The position numbers and the translations under genes were made by a program. Shown here one piece after another: positions 1-5,244 of a stretch of 7,693 bases of DNA. Numbering within the stretch: the stretch's first letter is position 1; each line of letters begins with the position of its first letter. Source of the stretch: Deltaproteobacteria bacterium (GTDB lineage Bacteria > Myxococcota_A > Polyangia > HGW-17); assembly GCA_003249585.1 (NCBI GenBank), contig QKIM01000490.1, positions 1-7,693 on the forward strand. Direction: 5' to 3'. The notes below the pieces were generated by a model. The model saw only the letters and a program-made list of their open reading frames with translations. It was not told where the DNA came from and searched no databases.

Positions 1-597
1 ACGACGACAGGCGCGGGTCCTGCCGAGACGGCAGGAGTGAACCAGCGCGTCCTGCAGAATCTGCTCCCTGCTGAGGCGGGCAGACTTTCCGCTGTCCTGG
101 GAGACCTTGCGGGCATCTTTCAGACCGGTCCCGCTGCGCATCAGCCACGCGACGAGATAGTCACAGGAACCCGCCTGCCGGGACCGGCACCTCGAGAGCA
201 GGGTCAAGAGTCCCCGGTCGACCAGAGCGGGTTTGGCCGAGGCGATCATCGCGGCGCCTTCCAGCAGACATCCCTCCGGACGCTCGAGGTCACACAGCCT
301 GCGTCCGATACAGGCCAGGCTCCCCAGATCATCCTTTCGATGCGTCTTCATGCAATGCACGAAGGGCTTCCATTTGGATGACCCGAGTCCGACGATCTGC
401 CGCTCACATTCTTTGGGCGTGAAGGGCAACCCGTAGGAGCGCGCCATATGCGTGAACAGCGTGCAGAAATTCCGCTGATCGGCGCGCATGATCTTCCGCT
501 TTTTGAACCCGTGCTTTCTATTGAAATGACTGACCAGGAAAATAGCCCCGAGAATAATCGCGACGATGGCGATGAGCGCCCATATTTCTTTCCGCAT
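1..597 (-). CDS. Signal-anchored, Cys-rich protein of unknown function (C-terminus off window)
   Basis: The frame is open from ATG at 597 to the left edge, giving 199 complete codons without a stop. The start is preceded by AGGTGAG, which overlaps the stop of the upstream gene 4 bp away, so the two are probably translationally coupled. Residues 5-25 form a single hydrophobic segment (IWALIAIVAIILGAIFLVSHF) followed by a basic stretch (RKHGFKKRK). This fits an N-terminal membrane anchor, although the positive residues after the segment leave topology uncertain. The rest is soluble-looking with ten cysteines at about 45, 64, 82, 96, 102, 110, 137, 145, 189 and 197. The part around 140-199 (SCDYLVAW, then SCRLG-x3-AC) loosely recalls Cys-paired Sel1/TPR-like repeats. 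The earlier part resembles four-Cys helical domains found in deltaproteobacterial surface proteins. Both likenesses are by eye only. No enzyme motif was recognised. Confidence 0.75.
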   Translation of the reverse strand, partial: MRKEIWALIAIVAIILGAIFLVSHFNRKHGFKKRKIMRADQRNFCTLFTHMARSYGLPFTPKECERQIVGLGSSKWKPFVHCMKTHRKDDLGSLACIGRRLCDLERPEGCLLEGAAMIASAKPALVDRGLLTLLSRCRSRQAGSCDYLVAWLMRSGTGLKDARKVSQDSGKSARLSREQILQDALVHSCRLGRTRACRR

Positions 598-601
598 AAG
601 C

Positions 602-1039
602 TCACCTGTTTGTGTTGTACAGGGTCTTCCAGGGCTCCCTGATGTACTTTATGGACTCGGTCAACGCCTTGCGCAGAGCTTCACATGCGAGGACGATCAG
701 AAATTCGTCCCCTTCACTCACGGCCCCCAGCTCCTGCGCGACCGTCTGGGAGTCCATGTGCGCCAGGGCGTGCCTGAGTTGAAGCCCTTCGACGAGCCTC
801 GAGAGGATGGAGGCCGCAGCGAACAGCACGGCGTTGCCGTGCGCAGTGAAAAAGCAGGTGCCTACCCGTCCCTCCTCGATGGTGAGGCGGAAGGTGACCC
901 ACTCTCCGTTGGCTGCCTGATGCGTGCCGATAGCGTGAGGTCTTGCGATGACGCCCAGGTGGTATGGGCACACCGCCTCGTTGGCGACCTTCTCCCCGAA
1001 GAGGGCGGTCAGATGTTGAAGAAGCTCAGGTGATTCCAT
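602..1039 (-). CDS. IscU/NifU-N-like scaffold homologue lacking the cluster-ligand cysteines
   Basis: This 145-aa protein can be aligned by eye along the IscU/NifU N-terminal fold, which normally assembles Fe-S clusters on three conserved Cys. The core reads AANGEWVTFRLTIEEGRVG (42-60), then FFTAHGN, then ASILSRLVEGLQLRHALA and CEALRKALTESIKYI. IscU has Cys in ACGD, in GCxSAIA and before the C-terminal helix. The matching positions here are Asn44, Asn69 and about Leu115, and the IscU Asp39 position is Glu46. The remaining cysteines (24, 62, 119) are not at ligand sites. It therefore probably does not build clusters the usual way; a binding, adaptor or regulatory role is possible. ATG at 1039 is preferred because GGAG lies 5 nt upstream; an in-frame GTG at 1063 lacks one. 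It is the first gene of a minus-strand pair with the Cys-rich protein. Confidence 0.8.
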   Translation of the reverse strand: MESPELLQHLTALFGEKVANEAVCPYHLGVIARPHAIGTHQAANGEWVTFRLTIEEGRVGTCFFTAHGNAVLFAAASILSRLVEGLQLRHALAHMDSQTVAQELGAVSEGDEFLIVLACEALRKALTESIKYIREPWKTLYNTNR

Positions 1040-1079
1040 ATCAACTCCGGCGATCTGCCTCACGGCTCCGCGCCACTCC

Positions 1080-1107
1080 TTTATAATACCTCGGGGGGAA
1101 GGTGCAA
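1080..1107 (-). promoter_or_regulatory. Candidate sigma70-type promoter of the IscU-like operon
   Basis: On the minus strand, TTGCAC (1107-1102) is separated by 16 bp from TATAAA (1085-1080). The predicted transcription start near 1073 leaves a leader of about 35 nt before ATG 1039. An overlapping TATTAT (1088-1083) could be an alternative -10. The assignment rests on hexamer match and position only. Confidence 0.5.
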
Positions 1108-1143
1108 GCTGAACCTCCCCGGACGACGAACTCCGGATCCTGC

Positions 1144-1169
1144 GGACTGTACGGAGTCCTCATTTTTTT
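1144..1169 (+). terminator. Weak terminator-like hairpin with T7 run
   Basis: GGACT (1144-1148) pairs with AGTCC (1155-1159) across a 6-nt loop, followed by TCA and seven T. The stem is only 5 bp and no plus-strand gene lies upstream. An alternative pairing ACTCCG (1130-1135) with CGGAGT (1152-1157) competes with it. It may be coincidental. Confidence 0.25.
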
Positions 1170-1288
1170 CTCTCTCCTGCCCATTTTTTTCCCTTTTTAA
1201 TCCCCGGAGCGAACGCCTCACTCCTTTGGGACGTGGCCTTAAGATTATTCCCATCGTTATTTCAGTGCTCTATCCATGAATTCAAGGA

Positions 1289-1310
1289 TCGGATCTCGCA
1301 ACGGATCCGA
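1289..1310. repeat. Short inverted repeat, 7-bp arms
   Basis: TCGGATC (1289-1295) and GATCCGA (1304-1310) are perfect inverted copies around an 8-nt spacer. The size fits a dimeric repressor operator or a small RNA hairpin. No adjacent promoter or T-run allows a choice between these. Confidence 0.3.
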
Positions 1311-1431
1311 ATTACTCCATGGGAAAATATGGGGACCCGGGACATCGTGAACGGCTTGTGACTCGATCAAAAAAAAAAATTGTTCCCTCTCCTCTCAGCG
1401 GTGCTGTCAAGTGGTCCCAAAAAGACTTCAC

Positions 1432-1476
1432 GTGCCCTGTCGATGCAATTTCGGAAGTGTTTAGGGCACTTTTTTT
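1432..1476 (+). terminator. Rho-independent terminator candidate with no upstream protein gene
   Basis: GTGCCCT (1432-1438) pairs perfectly with AGGGCAC (1463-1469), followed directly by seven T (1470-1476). The loop of 24 nt is longer than usual. On the plus strand it would end a transcript coming from the 1170-1430 interval, where no credible CDS exists. It may therefore mark the 3' end of a small non-coding RNA. No good promoter for such an RNA was found; the nearest match, TTGTGA (1356-1361), 17 bp, ATTGTT, is poor. Confidence 0.45.
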
Positions 1477-1576
1477 CGTTCCCAGCCACTTTTATTGTTC
1501 ATTCTTGTACATATTTTTTTATTTCCTGCTCCTTGTTTTCCCAATGCCGCCGGATCCACTCAATATGATAAATTTT

Positions 1577-1628
1577 AGTTTCCGTAAACTTTCTTGCGGG
1601 TTCACTACAGTGAATTCCATCACGTGAT
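1577..1628. promoter_or_regulatory. Cluster of three perfect short palindromes, possible operator
   Basis: Three dyads sit within 52 bp: AGTTT-CCGT-AAACT (1577-1590), TTCACT-AC-AGTGAA (1601-1614) and ATCACGTGAT (1619-1628). The last two share TCAC/GTGA half-sites, with centres 16 bp apart. The arrangement fits a site bound by dimeric regulators, but they lie more than 560 bp upstream of nrdD and no regulator is identified. Short palindromes also arise by chance in A+T-rich DNA. Confidence 0.3.
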
Positions 1629-1733
1629 CCTTGATGGCACCAACCATTTCCGCCTCCGATCCATCTCTGCATTCGGTGCAGGTAAATCCCCTTGTGTTCT
1701 ATGGGATTTTTTCAGCAGCCCAATGGATCGCAG

Positions 1734-1879
1734 GAATGGGGACCTCGAAATTGGGAATGGAGGGCTCCCAATATGGCCAGGTGTCAAGCTGAATATTCCC
1801 TTGACAGCGTTTGCCGACTTGGGTCGTGAATTTTATTCCACTTAAATATCAATACCACACAAGCCAACTGTCCCCATTC
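1734..1879. repeat. Nested inverted repeats: possible structured RNA or miniature element
   Basis: A perfect 10-bp inverted repeat, GAATGGGGAC (1734-1743) and GTCCCCATTC (1870-1879), encloses 126 bp. Inside are two further perfect hairpins: ATTGGGA (1750-1756) with TCCCAAT (1766-1772), 9-nt loop, and TGTCAAG (1782-1788) with CTTGACA (1800-1806), 11-nt loop. The loop of the second holds the palindrome GAATATTC. On the plus strand the closing arm is followed by GAATTTTTC, a weak U-tract. The layout could be a folded non-coding RNA or a decayed miniature element with terminal inverted repeats. No target-site duplication is visible. Coordinates are certain; function is not known. Confidence 0.4.
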
Positions 1880-1957
1880 GAATTTTTCTAACCCTTGCAT
1901 AGCGGCACTTACATCCCCACCGGAAATTTTTCAAAACCTATCCTTATGTCTTTATTG

Positions 1958-1983
1958 CTCTTTTTTTCTTGCGCAAAAAAGAG
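1958..1983. repeat. A/T-rich inverted repeat, 9-bp arms
   Basis: CTCTTTTTT (1958-1966) and AAAAAAGAG (1975-1983) are perfect inverted copies around an 8-nt loop that overlaps the palindrome TTGCGCAA (1969-1976). The phased A and T tracts could bend DNA. It overlaps the -35 of the weak nrdD promoter candidate. As a terminator it would be poor, being nearly free of G and C in the stem. Confidence 0.35.
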
Positions 1984-2116
1984 TGCCGATAAAATTCTTT
2001 CCCTTATGCATTTTTGACATCCAGTGACTTCCCGGGCCACGGTGATTTAAGCTCCAAAATACTCTAGTGACCTTGGTCCGTTAAACACCGTCGTATCTGC
2101 CATGTGAAATTTGTGT

Positions 2117-2215
2117 GAGGAGGTTGTGACGGCCACGTTTGCTTTTTCCCCGGCGCTGGTTGAAATGGGAAGCGAAGGAGAACTTCCCCATGAGATGGTT
2201 GGTCAGAACCAATAA
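2117..2215 (+). promoter_or_regulatory. nrdD leader with a strong orphan Shine-Dalgarno and possible 29-codon leader ORF
   Basis: GAGGAGG (2117-2123) is the strongest Shine-Dalgarno match near nrdD, yet it lies 66 nt before the nrdD ATG. The only start codon close by is GTG at 2126, just 2 nt downstream, which is closer than normal. From it a 29-codon frame runs to TAA at 2213-2215 and overlaps the nrdD start by 26 nt in a different frame. If translated, it would couple leader translation to nrdD. The poor spacing makes this speculative. Confidence 0.2.
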
Positions 2216-4250
2216 TGGCGATGTCGCCAATTACAGTCGTGCCCTCATCGAATCGTCCATCGAGGCCGCCCTCGCGGCGGCTGGTGAAGAGGGTGACGGC
2301 CAGCAGCTGGCCCTGCATGTCGAGACCGACCTCACGACCCGCTTCTTCCAGGGCGGAGACGTCCCCCACACCGATCGAATCAAGGAATCCGTCTCGGCCA
2401 TCCTCCGCCTTCACGGCTTCGAAGGCGCCGCCGACCACTATCTGGGTGCGGACGCCGACGACGAGAACCTCATCTTCATAGAGAGCCTCATTGGCGAATA
2501 TATCGGACAGCGAGACTGGAGAGTCAACGAAAATTCCAACATGAACTACTCCCTGCAGGGACTGAATTTTCACATCTCCTCCTCGGTCATTGCACGCTAC
2601 TGGCTCAACTCCATCTATCCGGAAGAGGTAAAAACCGCGCAGAACAGCGGCGCCATCCACATCCACGATCTGGGAACCCTCGGGCCCTACTGCGTGGGCT
2701 GGGACCTGCAGGAGCTGCTGCTGTCGGGGTTCGGTGGCGTCCCCAACAAAATCTCGTCCTCCCCGGCAAGACATTTCCGGGCCATCCTGGGGCAGGTCGT
2801 CAATTTCCTGTACACCCTCCAGGGCGAGGCCGCCGGCGCCCAGGCCTTCTCCAACTTCGACACCCTGCTCGCCCCATTCATCCGTTACGACGAGCTGGAC
2901 TACGACGAGGTCAAACAGGCTCTGCAGGAGTTCATCTTCAATCTCAATGTCCCTACGAGGGTTGGATTCCAGGCTCCATTCACCAATATCACGATGGATC
3001 TGTCCCCCTCTCCGGCCATCAAGGATCAGCCGGTGATCATCGGTGGCAAGCCCCTGGACATCACCTACGCCGACTTCCAGGAAGAGATGAACATGATCAA
3101 CCGCGCCTTCGCGGAGCTCATGACCGAGGGAGACGCCCAGGGACGCATCTTCACCTTCCCCATCCCGACCTACAACATCCACAACACCTTCGATTTCGAC
3201 AACCCCACTCTCCTGCCCATTTGGGAGATGACGGGCAAGTACGGCATCCCCTACTTCTCCAATTTCGTGAATTCCGATCTGGACCCCGACGATGTCCGCT
3301 CCATGTGCTGTCGCCTCAGGCTCGACACGAAGGAGCTGCGCAAGCGGGGCGGCGGCCTCTTCGGCGCCAACCCCCAGACGGGCTCCATCGGGGTCGTCAC
3401 CATCAACATGCCCCGCATCGGCTATCTGGCCGAGAACGAGGATGACTTCTTCCAGCGCCTCGACGAGATGCTCGAGGTGGCGCGGACCTCCCTCGAGATC
3501 AAACGCAGCGTCGTGGAGCAGCTCACGGACCAGGGGCTCTATCCCTACACCTCCGTCTACCTCAAGTCCGTAAAACAGGCCTATGGGGTCTGGTGGGCCA
3601 ACCACTTCTCCACCATCGGCATCATCGGGATGAACGAGGCCTGCGAGAACTTCCTGGGGACCTCCATCACCTCCGACAAGGCCAAACAATGGACCGAGAA
3701 GGTGCTGCTCCATATCCGGCAGCGGATGCAGGAGTTCCAGGAGCAGACGGACAACTACTACAACCTCGAAGCGTCCCCCGCCGAAGGCGCCAGCCACCGG
3801 TTGGCCAAAAAAGACCGTGAGCTTTTCGGCGATAATTTTGCGCAGGGCACCGACTCCGTGCAATACTACACCAATTCCGTACACGTTCCGGCCTTTGAAG
3901 ATATGGATGTGTTTGAATTATTGGAGCATCAGGACGATCTTCAGGTTCTTTTCACCGGTGGCACCGTGGTTCATCTGTACCTCGGCGAAGCCATAACCGA
4001 CCCTTCAGGCGTCAAGGAGCTGGTCAAAGCCGTGGTCAACCGTTTCCGGCTCCCCTACTTCAGCGTCACCCCGACCTTCTCCATCTGCCCCGTCCACGGA
4101 TATCTGCACGGGAAGCACTTCCACTGTCCCTATGACCACTCTGACGAGGAACTCAGTTCCTTCGGCAAGGACAAGGAACTCAAGGCGGGCGAACTGCATC
4201 AACTCAACACTTCAGCCTACAGGCTGCTCGAAAAAACCAGGTTACACTGA
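2190..4250 (+). CDS. nrdD: Anaerobic (class III) ribonucleoside-triphosphate reductase, catalytic part without glycyl-radical domain
   Basis: This 686-aa cytoplasmic enzyme subunit reduces ribonucleotides to deoxyribonucleotides for DNA synthesis without oxygen. Residues 1-90 form an ATP-cone-like allosteric domain (VRTNNGDVANYSRALIESSI). The ten-stranded barrel core follows, with ENSNMNYSLQGLN (114-126), GPYCVGWDLQEL (165-176, Cys168), MCCRLRLD (372-379, Cys373/374), RGGGLFGANPQTGSIGVVTI (386-405) and TPTFSICPVHGYL (627-639). Cys168 and one of Cys373/374 are the likely active-site thiols. Normal NrdD continues through a Zn site into a glycyl-radical tail. Here the ORF ends at LLEKTRLH, and the tail is the next gene. 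The Zn motif is altered: CPVHGYL then CPYD (646-649), with Asp where Cys is expected. ATG 2190 has GAAGGAG 9 nt upstream; an in-frame TTG at 2139 is less likely. Confidence 0.95.
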   Translation: MRWLVRTNNGDVANYSRALIESSIEAALAAAGEEGDGQQLALHVETDLTTRFFQGGDVPHTDRIKESVSAILRLHGFEGAADHYLGADADDENLIFIESLIGEYIGQRDWRVNENSNMNYSLQGLNFHISSSVIARYWLNSIYPEEVKTAQNSGAIHIHDLGTLGPYCVGWDLQELLLSGFGGVPNKISSSPARHFRAILGQVVNFLYTLQGEAAGAQAFSNFDTLLAPFIRYDELDYDEVKQALQEFIFNLNVPTRVGFQAPFTNITMDLSPSPAIKDQPVIIGGKPLDITYADFQEEMNMINRAFAELMTEGDAQGRIFTFPIPTYNIHNTFDFDNPTLLPIWEMTGKYGIPYFSNFVNSDLDPDDVRSMCCRLRLDTKELRKRGGGLFGANPQTGSIGVVTINMPRIGYLAENEDDFFQRLDEMLEVARTSLEIKRSVVEQLTDQGLYPYTSVYLKSVKQAYGVWWANHFSTIGIIGMNEACENFLGTSITSDKAKQWTEKVLLHIRQRMQEFQEQTDNYYNLEASPAEGASHRLAKKDRELFGDNFAQGTDSVQYYTNSVHVPAFEDMDVFELLEHQDDLQVLFTGGTVVHLYLGEAITDPSGVKELVKAVVNRFRLPYFSVTPTFSICPVHGYLHGKHFHCPYDHSDEELSSFGKDKELKAGELHQLNTSAYRLLEKTRLH

Positions 4251-4260
4251 GGAGAGTGCC

Positions 4261-4476
4261 ATGAACATCAATTCCAATCTCAAGCGCGTACGTGTCATCG
4301 AGACCGAAGTCTATTCCCGGGTGGTTGGCTACTACCGCCCTGTGCAGAACTGGAACCGCGGCAAGAAACAGGAATTCTCCGAGCGCAGACTCATGCGCAC
4401 CGACGCCTGGAACCGTTCCTCCGTCGCCCCCTCCCGCAACCTCGTGAGCAGCACCGCCCTCTCTTCCATCGCCTAG
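4261..4476 (+). CDS. Stand-alone NrdD glycyl-radical domain
   Basis: This 71-aa protein is the part that completes NrdD. Residues 16-45 (EVYSRVVGYYRPVQNWNRGK, then KQEFSERRLM) match the C-terminal glycyl-radical domain of class III reductases. Gly23 (codon 4327-4329) is the expected radical site. It starts at ATG 4261 with GGAG (4251-4254) 6 nt upstream, overlapping the end of nrdD, whose stop is 10 bp earlier; nrdG begins 7 bp after its own stop. It should dock on NrdD so that Gly23 reaches the active-site cysteine, after activation by NrdG. The frame is +1 relative to nrdD and open back to 4132, and AAAAAA lies at 4231-4236, so a frameshift fusion is a possible alternative. The own start and ribosome binding site argue for a separate subunit. 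Residues 46-71 are a Ser-rich tail not expected in NrdD. It contains no Cys. Confidence 0.85.
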   Translation: MNINSNLKRVRVIETEVYSRVVGYYRPVQNWNRGKKQEFSERRLMRTDAWNRSSVAPSRNLVSSTALSSIA

Positions 4477-4483
4477 TTTTGCC

Positions 4484-5173
4484 ATGCTGGTGGACATCCT
4501 TGGAACGACCCTCGTGGACTATCCCGGCAGGGTCGCATCCACCCTGTTCTTCGCCGGATGTAATTTCCGATGCCCCTTCTGCCATAACGCAGAGCTTGTG
4601 CTTCCAGAAAAGTATGCAACGTTCAGCGCGGTCCATCCCGATGCCCTGGATGCGTTCCTCGCACGTCGCAAAGGGTTCATCACCGGGGTCGTCCTTACCG
4701 GCGGGGAACCGCTGCTCTCTCCCCAGCTCAGGGCCACCATCACCCTCGTGAAGTCCCACGGTCTCGCCCTGAAGCTCGACACCAACGGCGCGGTCCCCTC
4801 TCGTCTCGCCGAGGTGATCGACGAGGTCGACTACGTCGCCATGGACATCAAGGCACCGCTGAAAAATTACCACCTGGCGACGGGAACGTCCGTAGATCCC
4901 AAGGCCATCTCGACTTCCGTGGCCCTCATCATGGATCGGGCCCGGCACTATGAATTCCGCACGACCCTTGTGCCCGGACTTCTCGACTCCACCGAGGATA
5001 TCCTCGGCATCGGAGAGGTGGTCCGCGGAGCCAAAATCATGGCCCTGCAGACCTTCCGCGGAGAGAAGACCCTCGATCCAGACTACAGCGGCCTGGCCAT
5101 TCCTACACCCGACGAGGTGAAGGTCTTTGCCGAAGTCCTCGCCCCCTTCGTCCAGAAGGTGGTCCTGCGGTGA
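4484..5173 (+). CDS. nrdG: Anaerobic ribonucleotide reductase activating protein (radical SAM)
   Basis: This 229-aa radical-SAM activase cleaves S-adenosylmethionine at a [4Fe-4S] cluster to generate the glycyl radical of NrdD. The cluster motif CxxxCxxC is Cys26-NFR-Cys30-PF-Cys33, followed by HN. The SAM-binding GGE motif is TGGEP at 72-76. The opening DYPGRVASTLFFAGCNFRCP is characteristic of the longer NrdG form often called NrdG2, and later strands include KLDTNGA and DYVAMDIKAP. It lies 7 bp after the stand-alone glycyl-radical gene. No Shine-Dalgarno is visible before ATG 4484, so translation probably depends on coupling to the upstream gene. Its natural target here would be Gly23 of that 71-aa protein, presumably in complex with NrdD. 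Pyruvate-formate-lyase activases share the fold, but the neighbourhood settles the assignment. Confidence 0.93.
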   Translation: MLVDILGTTLVDYPGRVASTLFFAGCNFRCPFCHNAELVLPEKYATFSAVHPDALDAFLARRKGFITGVVLTGGEPLLSPQLRATITLVKSHGLALKLDTNGAVPSRLAEVIDEVDYVAMDIKAPLKNYHLATGTSVDPKAISTSVALIMDRARHYEFRTTLVPGLLDSTEDILGIGEVVRGAKIMALQTFRGEKTLDPDYSGLAIPTPDEVKVFAEVLAPFVQKVVLR

Positions 5174-5189
5174 CCTCCCCCCAATTTCG

Positions 5190-5218
5190 TTGACACGCCT
5201 GTTGGGCTCTATTACCAT
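5190..5218 (+). promoter_or_regulatory. Sigma70-type promoter upstream of the 90-aa gene
   Basis: A consensus TTGACA (5190-5195) is followed after exactly 17 bp by TACCAT (5213-5218). The predicted start near 5225 gives a leader of about 20 nt before ATG 5245. It separates the small-protein/methyltransferase pair from the nrd operon, whose last gene ends at 5173. No terminator lies between, so read-through from nrdG is also possible. Confidence 0.6.
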
Positions 5219-5235
5219 GGGCCCGGCACCCATGG
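5215..5235. repeat. Inverted repeat overlapping -10 and Shine-Dalgarno
   Basis: CCATGGG (5215-5221) and CCCATGG (5229-5235) are perfect inverted copies with a 7-nt spacer, and each arm contains the self-palindrome CCATGG. The left arm overlaps the -10 hexamer and the right arm overlaps the GGGAG ribosome site (5234-5238). The position suits a repressor operator. Only part of it would be in the mRNA if transcription starts near 5225, unless read-through from nrdG occurs. Confidence 0.4.
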
Positions 5236-5244
5236 GAGCGTGAT

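Larger units (their letters stand above)
1108..2116. other. A+T-richer intergenic region with no credible gene
   Basis: About 1 kb separates the divergent IscU-like and nrdD operons. It is visibly richer in A+T than the flanking genes, with T-rich tracts at 1163-1200, an A11 run at 1369-1379 and T7 runs at 1470-1476 and 1961-1967. Open frames of 60-100 codons occur (for example 1319-1627 and 1594-1845). They lack a convincing ribosome binding site, show erratic composition and resemble no family I know. The region instead holds terminator-like hairpins, clustered palindromes and nested inverted repeats, listed separately. The nonamer ATGGGGACC appears at 1330 and 1736, and ATGGGGAC recurs inverted at 1870-1877. 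No NrdR-box pair and no cobalamin-riboswitch consensus was found upstream of nrdD. The best, still weak, promoter-like match for nrdD is TTCTTG (1966-1971), 18 bp, TAAAAT (1990-1995). Confidence 0.6.

Noticed and set aside
566..1033. 155-codon plus-strand frame opposite the IscU-like gene
   Set aside because: The minus-strand reading has the IscU-like fold, an SD and a promoter; the plus reading has none of these.
1369..1379. T11 on the minus strand as a terminator
   Set aside because: No stem precedes it on that strand; it is a plain homopolymer run.
1319..1627. 102-codon plus-strand frame in the intergenic region
   Set aside because: It runs through the poly-A tract and the terminator-like hairpin and T-run. 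It lacks an SD, and its hydrophobic stretch comes from T-rich DNA.
1635..1651. TGGCAC-like sigma54 promoter
   Set aside because: The GG element is present, but the GC expected at the -12 position (10 nt on) is TT.
1594..1845. 83-codon plus-strand frame with a GAGKS string
   Set aside because: GAGKS superficially recalls a P-loop, but the required surrounding strand and helix pattern is absent, there is no SD and the frame is short.
1853..2125. NrdR box or cobalamin riboswitch upstream of nrdD
   Set aside because: Fragments such as ACACAAG and TTGTGTG occur, but no paired 16-bp palindromes matching the NrdR consensus and no B12-box were found.
2064..3884. 606-codon open frame on the minus strand
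   Set aside because: It lies antisense to nrdD, whose motifs are unambiguous. Its composition is the Gly/Val/Glu-rich pattern typical of reverse-strand shadows in G+C-rich genes, and it matches no family I recognise.
4391..5233. 280-codon minus-strand frame opposite nrdG
   Set aside because: Shadow of nrdG: low-complexity Arg/Gly-rich translation, no recognisable domain, and it would cover a well-supported operon.
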